From: Planosporangium spinosum
Lineage (GTDB): Bacteria > Actinomycetota > Actinomycetes > Mycobacteriales > Micromonosporaceae
DNA: 64,000 nucleotides
Reading direction: 5' to 3'
NCBI RefSeq assembly: GCF_049999945.1
Contig: NZ_JBLYUB010000007.1
Coordinates: 62,001-126,000, forward strand
Shown here: positions 31,526 to 39,569 of the stretch, piece after piece
Layout: each line of letters opens with the position of its first letter
Numbering within the stretch: the stretch's first letter is position 1
Position numbers and translations under genes: made by a program
The notes under the pieces: generated by a model
Seen by the model: the letters and a program-made list of their open reading frames with translations, nothing else
The model's database searches: none
Told to the model about the DNA's origin: nothing

Positions 31526-33472
31526 ATGCAGCCATCCGACCTCTCGCGACCGCGCGTACCCGGAATCCCCGCCCTCACCCCCGACGGATCCACCGCGGTC
31601 GTCGCGGTCCAGCGCATCGACTTAGCTGCCGACGACTACACCAGCCAGCTCTGGCAGGTGCCGACCGACGGTTCGGCGGCGCCCCGCCAGCTGACCCGGG
31701 GGTGGCGGGACAGCGGTGCCGCGATCTCGCCGGACGGGCGGTGGCTGGCGTTCGTGCGGGCGGTACGGGAGGAGTCGGCCCACGACGCCGACCCGAGGAC
31801 CGCCAGGGTGGGCAAGCCGCAGGTGTGGGTGATGCCGGTCGACGGCGGCGAGGCGCGCCGGCTCACCGACCACCCGCTGGGCGTGGACCGCGCGCCGGTA
31901 TGGAGCCCGGACTCGAGCCGGCTGGTCTACACCGCGCGGGTACCCGAGGAAGGCCGGTACGGCACCGTGCCGGGGATCGGCCCGGAGCAGGAACCACCCC
32001 GGCGGATCACCGGCTTCGGCTACCGCTTCGACGGCGTCGGGTTCGTCCTCGACCGGCGCCGGCATGTGTTCGTCGTCGACGCGCTGGCCGAGGGGGCGGA
32101 GCCGGTACAGGTCACCGAGGGTGACTTCGACCACAGTGAACCGGACTGGAGTCCCGACGGCGAGCTGCTGGCGTTCGTGGCCGCCCGACACGACAGCCAC
32201 GACGAGGACCTGTTCACCGACCTGTGGGTGAGCCGGCCGGACGGCACCGGCCTGCGGGCGGTCACCAGCGGCGGCTTCGACCTGGGGCAGCCCCGGTTCT
32301 CCCCGGACGGGCAGACGCTGTTCTTCGTCGGTGCCGACACCGACGGCCGCCACGCCGTGTGCCGTACCGACAGGCTGTGGACCGTGCCGGTCACCGGCGG
32401 CGCGCCGCGGGCGCTCACCGATCCCGAGCGGTACGGGCTGACCGCGTTGGGGAGCGAGATCGTCGTGGCCCCGGACGGGGTGCTCTTCCTGAACGAGAAC
32501 CGCGGCGCCGTGGAGCTGCTGCGGATGCCCTTCGCTGGCGGCGAGCCTGAGCTGCTGGTCGGCGGTGAGCGGCAGGTGCTCAACGCGGCCGCGGCGGGCG
32601 GCACGATCGCGGTGTCGGTGGCCGACCCGACGACCTGGGGTGAGCTGGCCGTCGTCGTACCCGGTGGCGACGTCCGCCACCTCACCGACTGGAACGCCGG
32701 GTACGCCCCGGTCTTCGCCCAGGAGGAGATCGACGCCACCGCGCCGGACGGGTACCCGGTGCACGGCTGGGTGGTCCGGCCGGCCGGCGACGGACCGCAC
32801 CCGGTCCTGCTGATGATCCACGGCGGTCCGTTCACCCAGTACGGCTGGCGGCTGTTCGACGAGGCCCAGGTGTACGCCGGCGCCGGGTACGCGGTGGTCA
32901 TGGGGAACCCGCGCGGCTCCAGCGGCTACGGGGAGGCGCACGGCCAGGCGGTGCGGGGCAATGTCGGCGAGGTCACCGCGGCGGACCTGCTGGCCCTGCT
33001 CGACGCCGCGTTGAAGGCGCCCGACCTCGACGGCGACCGGGTCGGTGTGCTGGGCGGGTCGCACGGCGGGTTCATGACCACCTGGATGGCGGCCCATCAC
33101 GGCGACCGGTTCTCCGCGGCGATCAGCGAACGGGCCGTGAACGCCATCGACAGCTTCACCGGTTCGTCGGACATCGGCTGGTTCTTCGGCGAGGACCTGT
33201 ACGGCCCCGACCCGCAACAGCGGGACCGGCAGAGCCCGCTGACGTTCGCCGACCGCATCGACATCCCGATGCTGATCATCCATTCGGAAGCCGACTGGCG
33301 GTGCCCGGTGGAGCAGGCACAGCGGCTGTACGTGGCGCTGCGGCTGCGGCGCGTACCGGTGGAGCTGCTGCTCTTCCCGGGCGAGGGGCACGAGCTGTCG
33401 CGTTCGGGACTGCCCTCGCACCGGGTGGCACGCTTCGAGGCGATCCTGGAGTGGTGGCGCCGCTGGCTGTGA
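31526..33472 (+). CDS. S9 family prolyl-oligopeptidase-like serine peptidase
   Basis: 648 residues. The first 390 or so form a TolB-like beta propeller with repeated motifs (WSPDSSRLVY, WSPDGELLAF, FSPDGQTLFF). The C-terminal alpha/beta-hydrolase domain has the complete triad Ser512 (GGSHGGF), Asp590 (SEADWRCP) and His622 (GEGHELSR), and the oxyanion motif GGPFTQYGW. There is no signal peptide, so it is cytosolic; a dipeptidyl- or acylaminoacyl-peptidase activity is likely. It is monocistronic, with a leaderless-type promoter and a strong 3' hairpin. Confidence 0.92.
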   Translation: MQPSDLSRPRVPGIPALTPDGSTAVVAVQRIDLAADDYTSQLWQVPTDGSAAPRQLTRGWRDSGAAISPDGRWLAFVRAVREESAHDADPRTARVGKPQVWVMPVDGGEARRLTDHPLGVDRAPVWSPDSSRLVYTARVPEEGRYGTVPGIGPEQEPPRRITGFGYRFDGVGFVLDRRRHVFVVDALAEGAEPVQVTEGDFDHSEPDWSPDGELLAFVAARHDSHDEDLFTDLWVSRPDGTGLRAVTSGGFDLGQPRFSPDGQTLFFVGADTDGRHAVCRTDRLWTVPVTGGAPRALTDPERYGLTALGSEIVVAPDGVLFLNENRGAVELLRMPFAGGEPELLVGGERQVLNAAAAGGTIAVSVADPTTWGELAVVVPGGDVRHLTDWNAGYAPVFAQEEIDATAPDGYPVHGWVVRPAGDGPHPVLLMIHGGPFTQYGWRLFDEAQVYAGAGYAVVMGNPRGSSGYGEAHGQAVRGNVGEVTAADLLALLDAALKAPDLDGDRVGVLGGSHGGFMTTWMAAHHGDRFSAAISERAVNAIDSFTGSSDIGWFFGEDLYGPDPQQRDRQSPLTFADRIDIPMLIIHSEADWRCPVEQAQRLYVALRLRRVPVELLLFPGEGHELSRSGLPSHRVARFEAILEWWRRWL

Positions 33473-33485
33473 GAGCCGGACCGCT

Positions 33486-33516
33486 CCGGTCCGGGGTGCC
33501 CGGCACCCCGGACCGG
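33486..33516. terminator. Perfect 15-nt dyad between convergent genes
   Basis: CCGGTCCGGGGTGCC and its exact reverse complement are separated by one base, 14 nt past the S9 peptidase stop and 26 nt from the AsnC-like stop. Likely bidirectional terminator. Confidence 0.75.
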
Positions 33517-33541
33517 CCGGTACCGGGACACCCGGACCGGC

Positions 33542-33829
33542 TCAGTCGGCGTCGGTGAAGCCGATCGCGAACGCCTCTTCCAGGTCGTGCCGCGAGTACG
33601 CGCGGAACGCGATGTGCGAATCAGTGTTGATGACACCGGGCACCTTGGAGATGCCGCCGGCGATCACCTCGGCGATCTGGTCGAACTCGCGGACCCGCAC
33701 CATCGCGATCAGATCGACGCCGCCGGCCACCGAGTAGACCTCGCTGACACCGGGCAGTTCGGCGAGGGCCTCGGCGACCTCGGGGATCGAGTCGGTGGCG
33801 CAGTCGATGAGGACGATGGCGGTGATCAC
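33542..33829 (-). CDS. Stand-alone Lrp/AsnC ligand-binding (RAM) domain protein
   Basis: 95 residues that match only the C-terminal sensor half of Lrp/AsnC regulators: VITAIVLIDCATDSIPEVAE, LPGVSEVYSVAGGVDLIAMV and the strand INTDSHIAFRAYS. There is no HTH, so it cannot bind DNA alone; it may sense an amino acid or mix with full-length Lrp proteins. The GTG start is chosen for AGGAG 6 nt upstream. It is the last gene in a minus-strand series after the nucleotidyltransferase. Confidence 0.87.
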   Translation of the reverse strand: MITAIVLIDCATDSIPEVAEALAELPGVSEVYSVAGGVDLIAMVRVREFDQIAEVIAGGISKVPGVINTDSHIAFRAYSRHDLEEAFAIGFTDAD

Positions 33830-33871
33830 CCTGGGCTCCTTTGCGCGGGTGGGGCTGCGAACCTCCACATG

Positions 33872-34702
33872 CTACGGGGCCGCCGGTACGGTCAGGTCGC
33901 GACCGACCCGTACGGCGTCGACGAGATGTTCGTCGGGCCCGACGTACCCGCCGGGCCACACCACCCCTCGCGTCACCCGTCCCTCGACCCGCGCCCGCGC
34001 GCCCACCACCGCCCCGGCCAGCCGCCCGGTGACCGTGGCCGAGGCGTCGACCAGGTCGCCGTCCCCGGCGGCGTGCAGGTTGGCGGCCAGGTAGTCGCCG
34101 GGGGTACCGGTGTCGAGGAACAGCCCCGGGTACGGCACGACCGTCAGCTCACCGGCGGCCTCGGCCGGGCGCCACACCGTCCGGACCAGGTCGGCCGGCT
34201 CCGCCACCAGCGACCGCACCCGCGACCAGGGCAGCAGCGACAGGCCGGCGAACCGGTACGGGCCGAACTCGGACTCCCGGTCGCCGGCGGGCACACCCAG
34301 CAGCCGTACCGTCGCACCGTCCCACCCGTCGAGCAGCGCCGCGACGTCCCGGCCGGGTGCGGCCGCAGCCGCCAGGTAGGCGTCGGCGTTGGCCACCAGG
34401 ACGCCCCGCCCGTCGATCCAGCCGCGCAGGTTGCCCACTCCGCCCGAGGTCCCGAGCGGATCGCCGGGTTCGACCGCCAGGTGCGCCCGGTCGCCGACGG
34501 CCGCCACCACCTGCTCGCCCAGGTAACAGGCGTTCACCGCGACCCGGTCCGGGCCGGTCAGCCCCAACCCGGCCAGCCGCGCCAGCGCCCGGTCGAGCAG
34601 TGGCACGTTACCGACCGGGCAGAGCGCCTTCGGGAGTACCTCGGTCAACGGCCGCAGCCGGCGCCCCTCGCCGGCGGCCAGCACCACCGCGCAGACGCTC
34701 AC
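33872..34702 (-). CDS. Sugar-phosphate nucleotidyltransferase
   Basis: 276 residues. The Rossmann-like nucleotidyltransferase signature VVLAAGEGRRLRPLTEVLPKALCPVG is split across the P-loop and Lys site; GDPLGTSGGVGNLRG and VANADAYL (the usual metal-binding acidic position) follow. The C-terminus carries a short left-handed-helix-like part (VDASATVTGRLAGAVVG). It resembles mannose-1-phosphate guanylyltransferases. The GTG start overlaps the stop of a 16-codon frame that itself overlaps the Nudix gene stop, so the three are translationally chained. Confidence 0.83.
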   Translation of the reverse strand: MSVCAVVLAAGEGRRLRPLTEVLPKALCPVGNVPLLDRALARLAGLGLTGPDRVAVNACYLGEQVVAAVGDRAHLAVEPGDPLGTSGGVGNLRGWIDGRGVLVANADAYLAAAAAPGRDVAALLDGWDGATVRLLGVPAGDRESEFGPYRFAGLSLLPWSRVRSLVAEPADLVRTVWRPAEAAGELTVVPYPGLFLDTGTPGDYLAANLHAAGDGDLVDASATVTGRLAGAVVGARARVEGRVTRGVVWPGGYVGPDEHLVDAVRVGRDLTVPAAP

Positions 34703-34749
34703 GTCAGCAGCGCTCCGCCGGGCGACCGCACCGCGCTCCGCTCGCTCAT
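34699..34749 (-). CDS. 16-codon coupling frame between Nudix and nucleotidyltransferase genes
   Basis: ATG at 34749 overlaps the Nudix stop (TGATG). The frame reads MSERSAVRSPGGALLT, and its stop TGA overlaps the GTG start of the nucleotidyltransferase (GTGA). Such an arrangement allows terminating ribosomes to reinitiate twice. The first 15 bases equal the start of trpD. The peptide itself need not be functional. Confidence 0.4.
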   Translation of the reverse strand: MSERSAVRSPGGALLT

Positions 34750-35285
34750 CAGTCGTCCTGAGGGTCGTCGGCGAGCGGGCCGATGCCATAGTGGGCGAGC
34801 AGCCTCGCCGTCGGCGTGGACAGTCGCGGTAGCGCGTCGAGCGGATACCAGGCGGCCTCGTGCACCTCCGCCTCGTCGATGGTCAGCGCCTGGTCGGCAG
34901 GTACCGACACCTCGAACACCATGTCCACCCAGCGGCCTCCGGTGTGGACGACCGCATTCGGCACGCCCGGGCGCAACCGGGCCGGGTCGACCCGGATACC
35001 GGTCTCCTCGGCGAGTTCACGGGCCGCGCCGGCAGGCGGTCGTTCTCCCCGGTTGAGCAGGCCGCCGGGGATCGACCAGCCGGAGGAGGGGGGTTGGCGC
35101 AGCAGCAGGATCCGGCCCGGTGGTGGCGCGTCGGCGTCCCGCACGATGGTCACCGCGCCGATGATGTAGTGCGGGCTGCCCCACCGGACCAGCCGCCGCC
35201 GCCAGGGGAACGGCAACCGGTAGAACGTGCGGTACGCGGCCAGGCGCAGCACCCGCAGCGCGGGGGGTTGTCCGGAAGCGGTCAC
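34749..35285 (-). CDS. Nudix hydrolase
   Basis: 178 residues with a complete Nudix box, GGLLNRGERPPAGAARELAEETGI when read across the loop-helix (the conserved Gly, Arg-Glu and Glu-Glu-Thr-Gly are in place), preceded by SSGWSIPGG. The N-terminal 40 residues are basic and helical. The substrate is unknown; sequences of this kind hydrolyse nucleoside diphosphate derivatives. The GTG at 35285 is chosen over an in-frame TTG two codons upstream because TACCCT stands 6 nt before it. Confidence 0.88.
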   Translation of the reverse strand: MTASGQPPALRVLRLAAYRTFYRLPFPWRRRLVRWGSPHYIIGAVTIVRDADAPPPGRILLLRQPPSSGWSIPGGLLNRGERPPAGAARELAEETGIRVDPARLRPGVPNAVVHTGGRWVDMVFEVSVPADQALTIDEAEVHEAAWYPLDALPRLSTPTARLLAHYGIGPLADDPQDD

Positions 35286-35291
35286 CGTCAA

Positions 35292-35297
35292 AGGGTA
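35292..35297 (-). promoter_or_regulatory. -10 box of leaderless type for the Nudix gene
   Basis: On the minus strand TACCCT is followed by TTGACG and the GTG at 35285 (6-nt gap). Confidence 0.55.
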
Positions 35298-35302
35298 GTG
35301 GT

Positions 35303-37549
35303 TCAGTGTGGAGTGTGGTCGACCGAGGCGATCAGCTGGTCCACCACCTCGGGTGCCGCCAGCTTGTGTTCGGCCACGGCGACCAGCAGGGTCTCCAGGT
35401 CGGGGTAGCCGACCTTGACGGCGAGCCGGACCAGCGGCAGGTCACTGCCCAGCCCCCGGCCGCGCTGGCGCAGCGCGAGGCCGATGGCCAGCCGGCCGAG
35501 GCGCACCTTGTCGGCGATGGTGACCGCCGGCGCGTCCTTCTCGGTGAACCAGTCGCTGATGTGCAGGCGGGCCTGGGGCGTCTTGACGAACTGCAGCCAC
35601 TCCCGGGACGGCCCCGGCGCCGGCGCCTTGTCGTCGAAGTCGAACTCGTCGCGCTGTCCCTGCCGGGTGATGATCTCGACCACGTCGCCGTCGTCGAGTC
35701 CGGACGACAGCGCGACCAGTCGGCCGTTGAGCCGGGCACCGATGCACCGGTCGCCGATGTGCTGGCCCAGCGTGTACGCCAGGTCGACCGGCGTGGCTTC
35801 GGCCGGCAGCAGCACCGGCCGCCCGGTGGAGGTGAAGACGATGATCTGCGACTCGGCGAGGTCGCAGCGCAACGACGCGAGGAACTGGGCCGGGTCGGTG
35901 GCCGAACTCTCCCAGTCGAGCACCCGGCGCAGCCAGGCCAGTTGTTCCCGTTCGCTGCTCGCCCGGGCGAGCAGCGGGTAGCGGAAGTTGGCGACGATGC
36001 CGTACTCCGCGTCGCGGTGCATCGGCTCGGTCCGGATGAGCACCTCGAGCAGTTCCTCGTCCGGCCCGAGCACGGTGGTGTGCAGCGATCGGTACAGGTT
36101 GTTCTTCGGCGAGGCGATGAAGTCCTTGAACCGGCCCGGTACCGGCCGCCACCGGCCGTGCATCGCGCCGAGCGCGGCGTAGCAGTCGGTGTCCGGACCG
36201 TTGACGACGATGACGACGCGGGGCAGGTCGTGCGGCTCGGTGTAGTTGCCGGCGACCGTGTCCTTCCAGATCGAGTACAGGTGCCGGGGGCGGGACGACA
36301 CCTTCGCGTCCACCTTGGCCCGGTTCAGCTCCGTGCGTACCTCGGCGATGACCCGGTCCAGGTATCTGCCCCGGCCACGGCGGTGCGCGACGTAGTCGGC
36401 CACCAGGGCGTACCCGCTGGGGCTGAGCGCCTTCAGCACGCAGTCCTCGAGATCGCGCTTGAGCGCCTGGATGCCCAGCCGGTCACACAGCGGCACCAGC
36501 ACGTCCCGCGTCGCGCGCGCGATACGGGCGCGGGAGGCAGGGGAGCGGGCGTCGAGGGTACGCATGTTGTGCAGCCGGTCGGCGAGCTTGATGACGAGTA
36601 CCCGCACGTCCCGGCCGGCCGCGATGATCATTTTGCGGATCGTCTCGGCCTCGGCGGCGTCGCCGTAGAAGACCTTGTCGAACTTGGTCACCCCGTCGAC
36701 CAGCAGGGCGACCTCGGCCCCGAAGTCGCCCTCCAGGGCCTGGAGGGTGTAGCTGGTGTCCTCGACCGTGTCGTGCAGCAGCGCGGCGACCAGGGTGGTC
36801 GTGTCCATGCCCAGCTCGGCGAGGATCTCGGCCACCGCGAGCGGGTGCGTGATGTACGGGTCGCCGCTCTTGCGGGTCTGCCCCCGGTGCATCTCTTCGG
36901 CGATCGCGTACGCCCGGCGCAGCAGGTTGGGGTCGCCGCCGGGATGGACCGAGCGGTGCTGGCGGACGAGTTCGCCGACCGGATCGCCACCGGTCGGCCA
37001 CGGCAGCATCGACAGCAGGCGGCGGGTGAGGCCGGTGCCGGGCGGCGCGGTCGGCGCGCTGGGGGCCGCGAACGGCGGCGCGGGTGGGGCGCCGGGGGTG
37101 GCCGGCGGGTTCGATCTCGACCGGGCGCCGGTCGGGTGCTCCGACGCGGGTCGCGGCTGTGCCGCAGGGGAGGGACGGCCGGCGGGCCGGCTGGGTGCGG
37201 GCGTCCGGCCGGTGCCACCGCGCGGCCCCGGTAGGCCCGCCGGGACGGGTGGTACGTCGGTCGCCGGGGTTTGACTCTGCGTGCTCATGCTGTGTGCTGT
37301 CGTGCCGGGTGCCGTGGTGCCGGGCGCCGCCGTGGCCTGTGCGGTCGCGCCGGGGACGGCCGGACGGGCCCGGTTGTCGGGCCACTCGCGGTTCGGCGCG
37401 CTCGGTTCGGCGGCCGGACATCGATCGTCGACGAGCACGTCCTCGGGCACCGGTTTCGCACGTTGTAGCTCGTCCCAGCCGATCGTGTCCGGTAGGGCGC
37501 CCAGCGCAGGCTCGAGGCGCCCGCCGATCCCGGAAACGCCGGAATCCAC
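35303..37549 (-). CDS. RelA/SpoT homologue, long form, without C-terminal ACT domain
   Basis: 748 residues. Residues 1-190 are Pro/Ala-rich and disordered. Then come the HD hydrolase domain (HDTVEDTSYT near 256, RLHNMRTLD), the ppGpp synthetase domain (RFKDFIASPKNNLYRSLHTT near 471, EVLIRTEPMHRDAEYG) and a TGS domain (STGRPVLLPAEATPVD near 566). RFKD is the charge motif of bifunctional enzymes. The helical/zinc-finger/ACT regulatory region of classical Rel is missing. The usual DLxGxRxxV strand reads DLPRVVIVV. AGGAGG lies 7 nt before the GTG; TATTCT, about 34 nt upstream, may be its -10. Probably a second RSH enzyme. Confidence 0.88.
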   Translation of the reverse strand: MDSGVSGIGGRLEPALGALPDTIGWDELQRAKPVPEDVLVDDRCPAAEPSAPNREWPDNRARPAVPGATAQATAAPGTTAPGTTAHSMSTQSQTPATDVPPVPAGLPGPRGGTGRTPAPSRPAGRPSPAAQPRPASEHPTGARSRSNPPATPGAPPAPPFAAPSAPTAPPGTGLTRRLLSMLPWPTGGDPVGELVRQHRSVHPGGDPNLLRRAYAIAEEMHRGQTRKSGDPYITHPLAVAEILAELGMDTTTLVAALLHDTVEDTSYTLQALEGDFGAEVALLVDGVTKFDKVFYGDAAEAETIRKMIIAAGRDVRVLVIKLADRLHNMRTLDARSPASRARIARATRDVLVPLCDRLGIQALKRDLEDCVLKALSPSGYALVADYVAHRRGRGRYLDRVIAEVRTELNRAKVDAKVSSRPRHLYSIWKDTVAGNYTEPHDLPRVVIVVNGPDTDCYAALGAMHGRWRPVPGRFKDFIASPKNNLYRSLHTTVLGPDEELLEVLIRTEPMHRDAEYGIVANFRYPLLARASSEREQLAWLRRVLDWESSATDPAQFLASLRCDLAESQIIVFTSTGRPVLLPAEATPVDLAYTLGQHIGDRCIGARLNGRLVALSSGLDDGDVVEIITRQGQRDEFDFDDKAPAPGPSREWLQFVKTPQARLHISDWFTEKDAPAVTIADKVRLGRLAIGLALRQRGRGLGSDLPLVRLAVKVGYPDLETLLVAVAEHKLAAPEVVDQLIASVDHTPH

Positions 37550-37660
37550 TCGGACACCTCCTCTGACCGGGCCGGGCCACCAGAGAATAGGGATTCGTCC
37601 AGCCTAGTTAGCCAGTTGGTCAACGAACGGCTATTTGAGTATGTGCGTTCGTAGGATTCA

Positions 37661-39442
37661 TTAAAGCCCAAGATTGGTTACCGCGCCCGTCGCTGCCTCC
37701 GCAGTGGCCAGAAGTTCACGCCACCGGCCGGCACCGTCCACCGGGGAGGCCCAGCCGGCGTCGACCTCGACCAGCCGGGTCTCCGGCCGCTCCAGCCAGG
37801 CCAGCACCCGCTCGGTCTCCTCCGGACTGGCGCACGGCACCGGCCCGGGGCCGGGCCGGACCGTCTCCGCCGTGGCCAACAGCGTCTCCAGCGTCGCGCG
37901 GGGATGCACCCGCGGCGGGGAGGTGCCGGCCGCGGCGAGCCGCCCGTGCCGGATGACCGCCAGCTCCCAGCCGCCGGCGGCCGCGGGTCGAGCCGCGACG
38001 ACCTGGCTGATCGCGGTCAGCGAGGCGAGCCGCTGCATGCGTACGGACGCCCGGAGGAAGGCCACCAGGCGGGTGCGCACCGCCGCGGCCTCTTCGTAGC
38101 GCCTGGTCTCCGACAGCGACCGCATCCTCGCCAGCAGCCGGCGGACCACCTCGCCCGGGTTACCGGTGGTGGCGGCGTGGAACGGCTCCGCCGCGGTGGC
38201 CGCGTACTCCTCCGGGCTGACCCGGTGCTCGCACGGCGCGGCGCAGCGGCCCAGTTCGGCGAGGGCGCACGCCGCCGCCGGGCGGCGCGTGGACAGGCGC
38301 TGGGTGCACTGCCGCAGCGGCAGCGCCTCGTACACCCCGGCCGCCGCCAGGTCGGCGAGGCGGCGGGACGCGAACGGGCCGAGGTAGGAGCCGCCGTCGG
38401 CGGCGAGCTTGCGCACCACGGACAGCCGCGGATAGGCCTCCTCGGTCAGTTTGAGCCAGACGACCCGCTCCGGGAACTTCGACCGCCGGTTGTAGGGCGG
38501 CTTGTGGGCGGCGATCAGGCGCAGCTCGCGGACCTCCGCCTCGAGGGAGTGCGCGCACTCGATGGCCTCCACCCGCTCGGCGGCGGCCAGCATCTCGGTG
38601 TTGATCCGGGCCCGCTTCTCCGACGCGGTGAAGTAGCTGCGCACCCGGGTGGCGATCGCCGAGCTGGTGCCGACGTACAGCGGGCGGTCGCGGCCGTCGC
38701 GGAAGACGTACACCCCAGGGGTATTGGGCAGGTTCTCGGCGAGGTGCCGCTTGCGGCGCTGGGTCGGGCTGACCGCCTTGACGAACTCCAGGGCGTCGCC
38801 GAGCGTGTGCACCCGGTGCCCGCCGAGCCGGCCGATCAGGGCGTGCAGCACGTCGACCGTGGCGCGGGCGTCGTCGAGGGCACGGTGGCAGGGCTGGCGG
38901 GCGTTGCCTAGCCACCTGGCCAGTGTGGCCAGCTTGTTGTTGGGCACCTCGTCACGGGTGAGGACGCGCCGGGCGAGGGCGGCCGTGTCGAGCACCAGCG
39001 GCTTGGGCCAGGGATAGCCGTGCGCGGCGCACGCGGCCTTGAGGAAGCCGGTGTCGTACGGGGCGTTGTGCGCCACCAGGACCGCGTCCGTGGCGAACTC
39101 GAGGAACGCCGGCAGCACAGTCTCGATGCGCGGGGCGGGCAGCACCATCGCCTCGGTGATGCCGGTGAGCACCGTGATGTAGGGAGGGATCGGCTGGCCG
39201 GGGTTGACCAGCGTCGCGAACTCGCCGAGCTCCTCGCCGCCGCGCACCTTGACCGCGCCGATCTCGGTGATGCCGCCACCGTCCGGCGCGCCGCCGGTGG
39301 TCTCCAGGTCGACGACCACGAACGTGGTCGCGAACAGCGAGCGGGCCCGGGCGTCGTCGAAGAGCGCGTCGAGGGTCTCCTGATGGAACGTCTCCCGTAC
39401 CGCTTCCGCCACGGCGGGCACGATACGACCGTGGTCTGACAT
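37661..39442 (-). CDS. DEDDh exonuclease fused to UvrC-type GIY-YIG endonuclease
   Basis: 593 residues. The N-terminal domain is a DnaQ-like 3'-5' exonuclease: VVDLETTGG, VAHNAPYDTGFL and HRALDDARAT supply the DEDDh set. The second part is the UvrC N-terminal GIY-YIG fold: NTPGVYVFRDGRDRPLYVG, ARINTEMLAAAERV and EAEVRELRLIAAHKPPYN, followed by a Cys-containing UvrC-like segment (LGRCAAPCEHRVS) and a UVR-like helix. This resembles the Cho/UvrC-epsilon fusion I recall as Rv2191. It probably acts in DNA repair. ATG start at 39442 chosen as the first protein-like Met. Confidence 0.9.
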   Translation of the reverse strand: MSDHGRIVPAVAEAVRETFHQETLDALFDDARARSLFATTFVVVDLETTGGAPDGGGITEIGAVKVRGGEELGEFATLVNPGQPIPPYITVLTGITEAMVLPAPRIETVLPAFLEFATDAVLVAHNAPYDTGFLKAACAAHGYPWPKPLVLDTAALARRVLTRDEVPNNKLATLARWLGNARQPCHRALDDARATVDVLHALIGRLGGHRVHTLGDALEFVKAVSPTQRRKRHLAENLPNTPGVYVFRDGRDRPLYVGTSSAIATRVRSYFTASEKRARINTEMLAAAERVEAIECAHSLEAEVRELRLIAAHKPPYNRRSKFPERVVWLKLTEEAYPRLSVVRKLAADGGSYLGPFASRRLADLAAAGVYEALPLRQCTQRLSTRRPAAACALAELGRCAAPCEHRVSPEEYAATAAEPFHAATTGNPGEVVRRLLARMRSLSETRRYEEAAAVRTRLVAFLRASVRMQRLASLTAISQVVAARPAAAGGWELAVIRHGRLAAAGTSPPRVHPRATLETLLATAETVRPGPGPVPCASPEETERVLAWLERPETRLVEVDAGWASPVDGAGRWRELLATAEAATGAVTNLGL

Positions 39443-39569
39443 TTCGCCCCGCCCGTGGTGTGGCCGGTGACCCAGGACACGGCACCACCGCCGTACCACG
39501 GGCCCTGCGGCTCGAAGATCGACTGACCGGCCACGACAGCCGGCCCGTCGACAATGCGACACTTGGCGC

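Noticed and set aside
34703..34789. Longer nucleotidyltransferase starting at the ATG at 34789
   Set aside because: It would add 29 non-conserved residues overlapping the Nudix C-terminus; the GTG at 34702 starts directly at the conserved strand.
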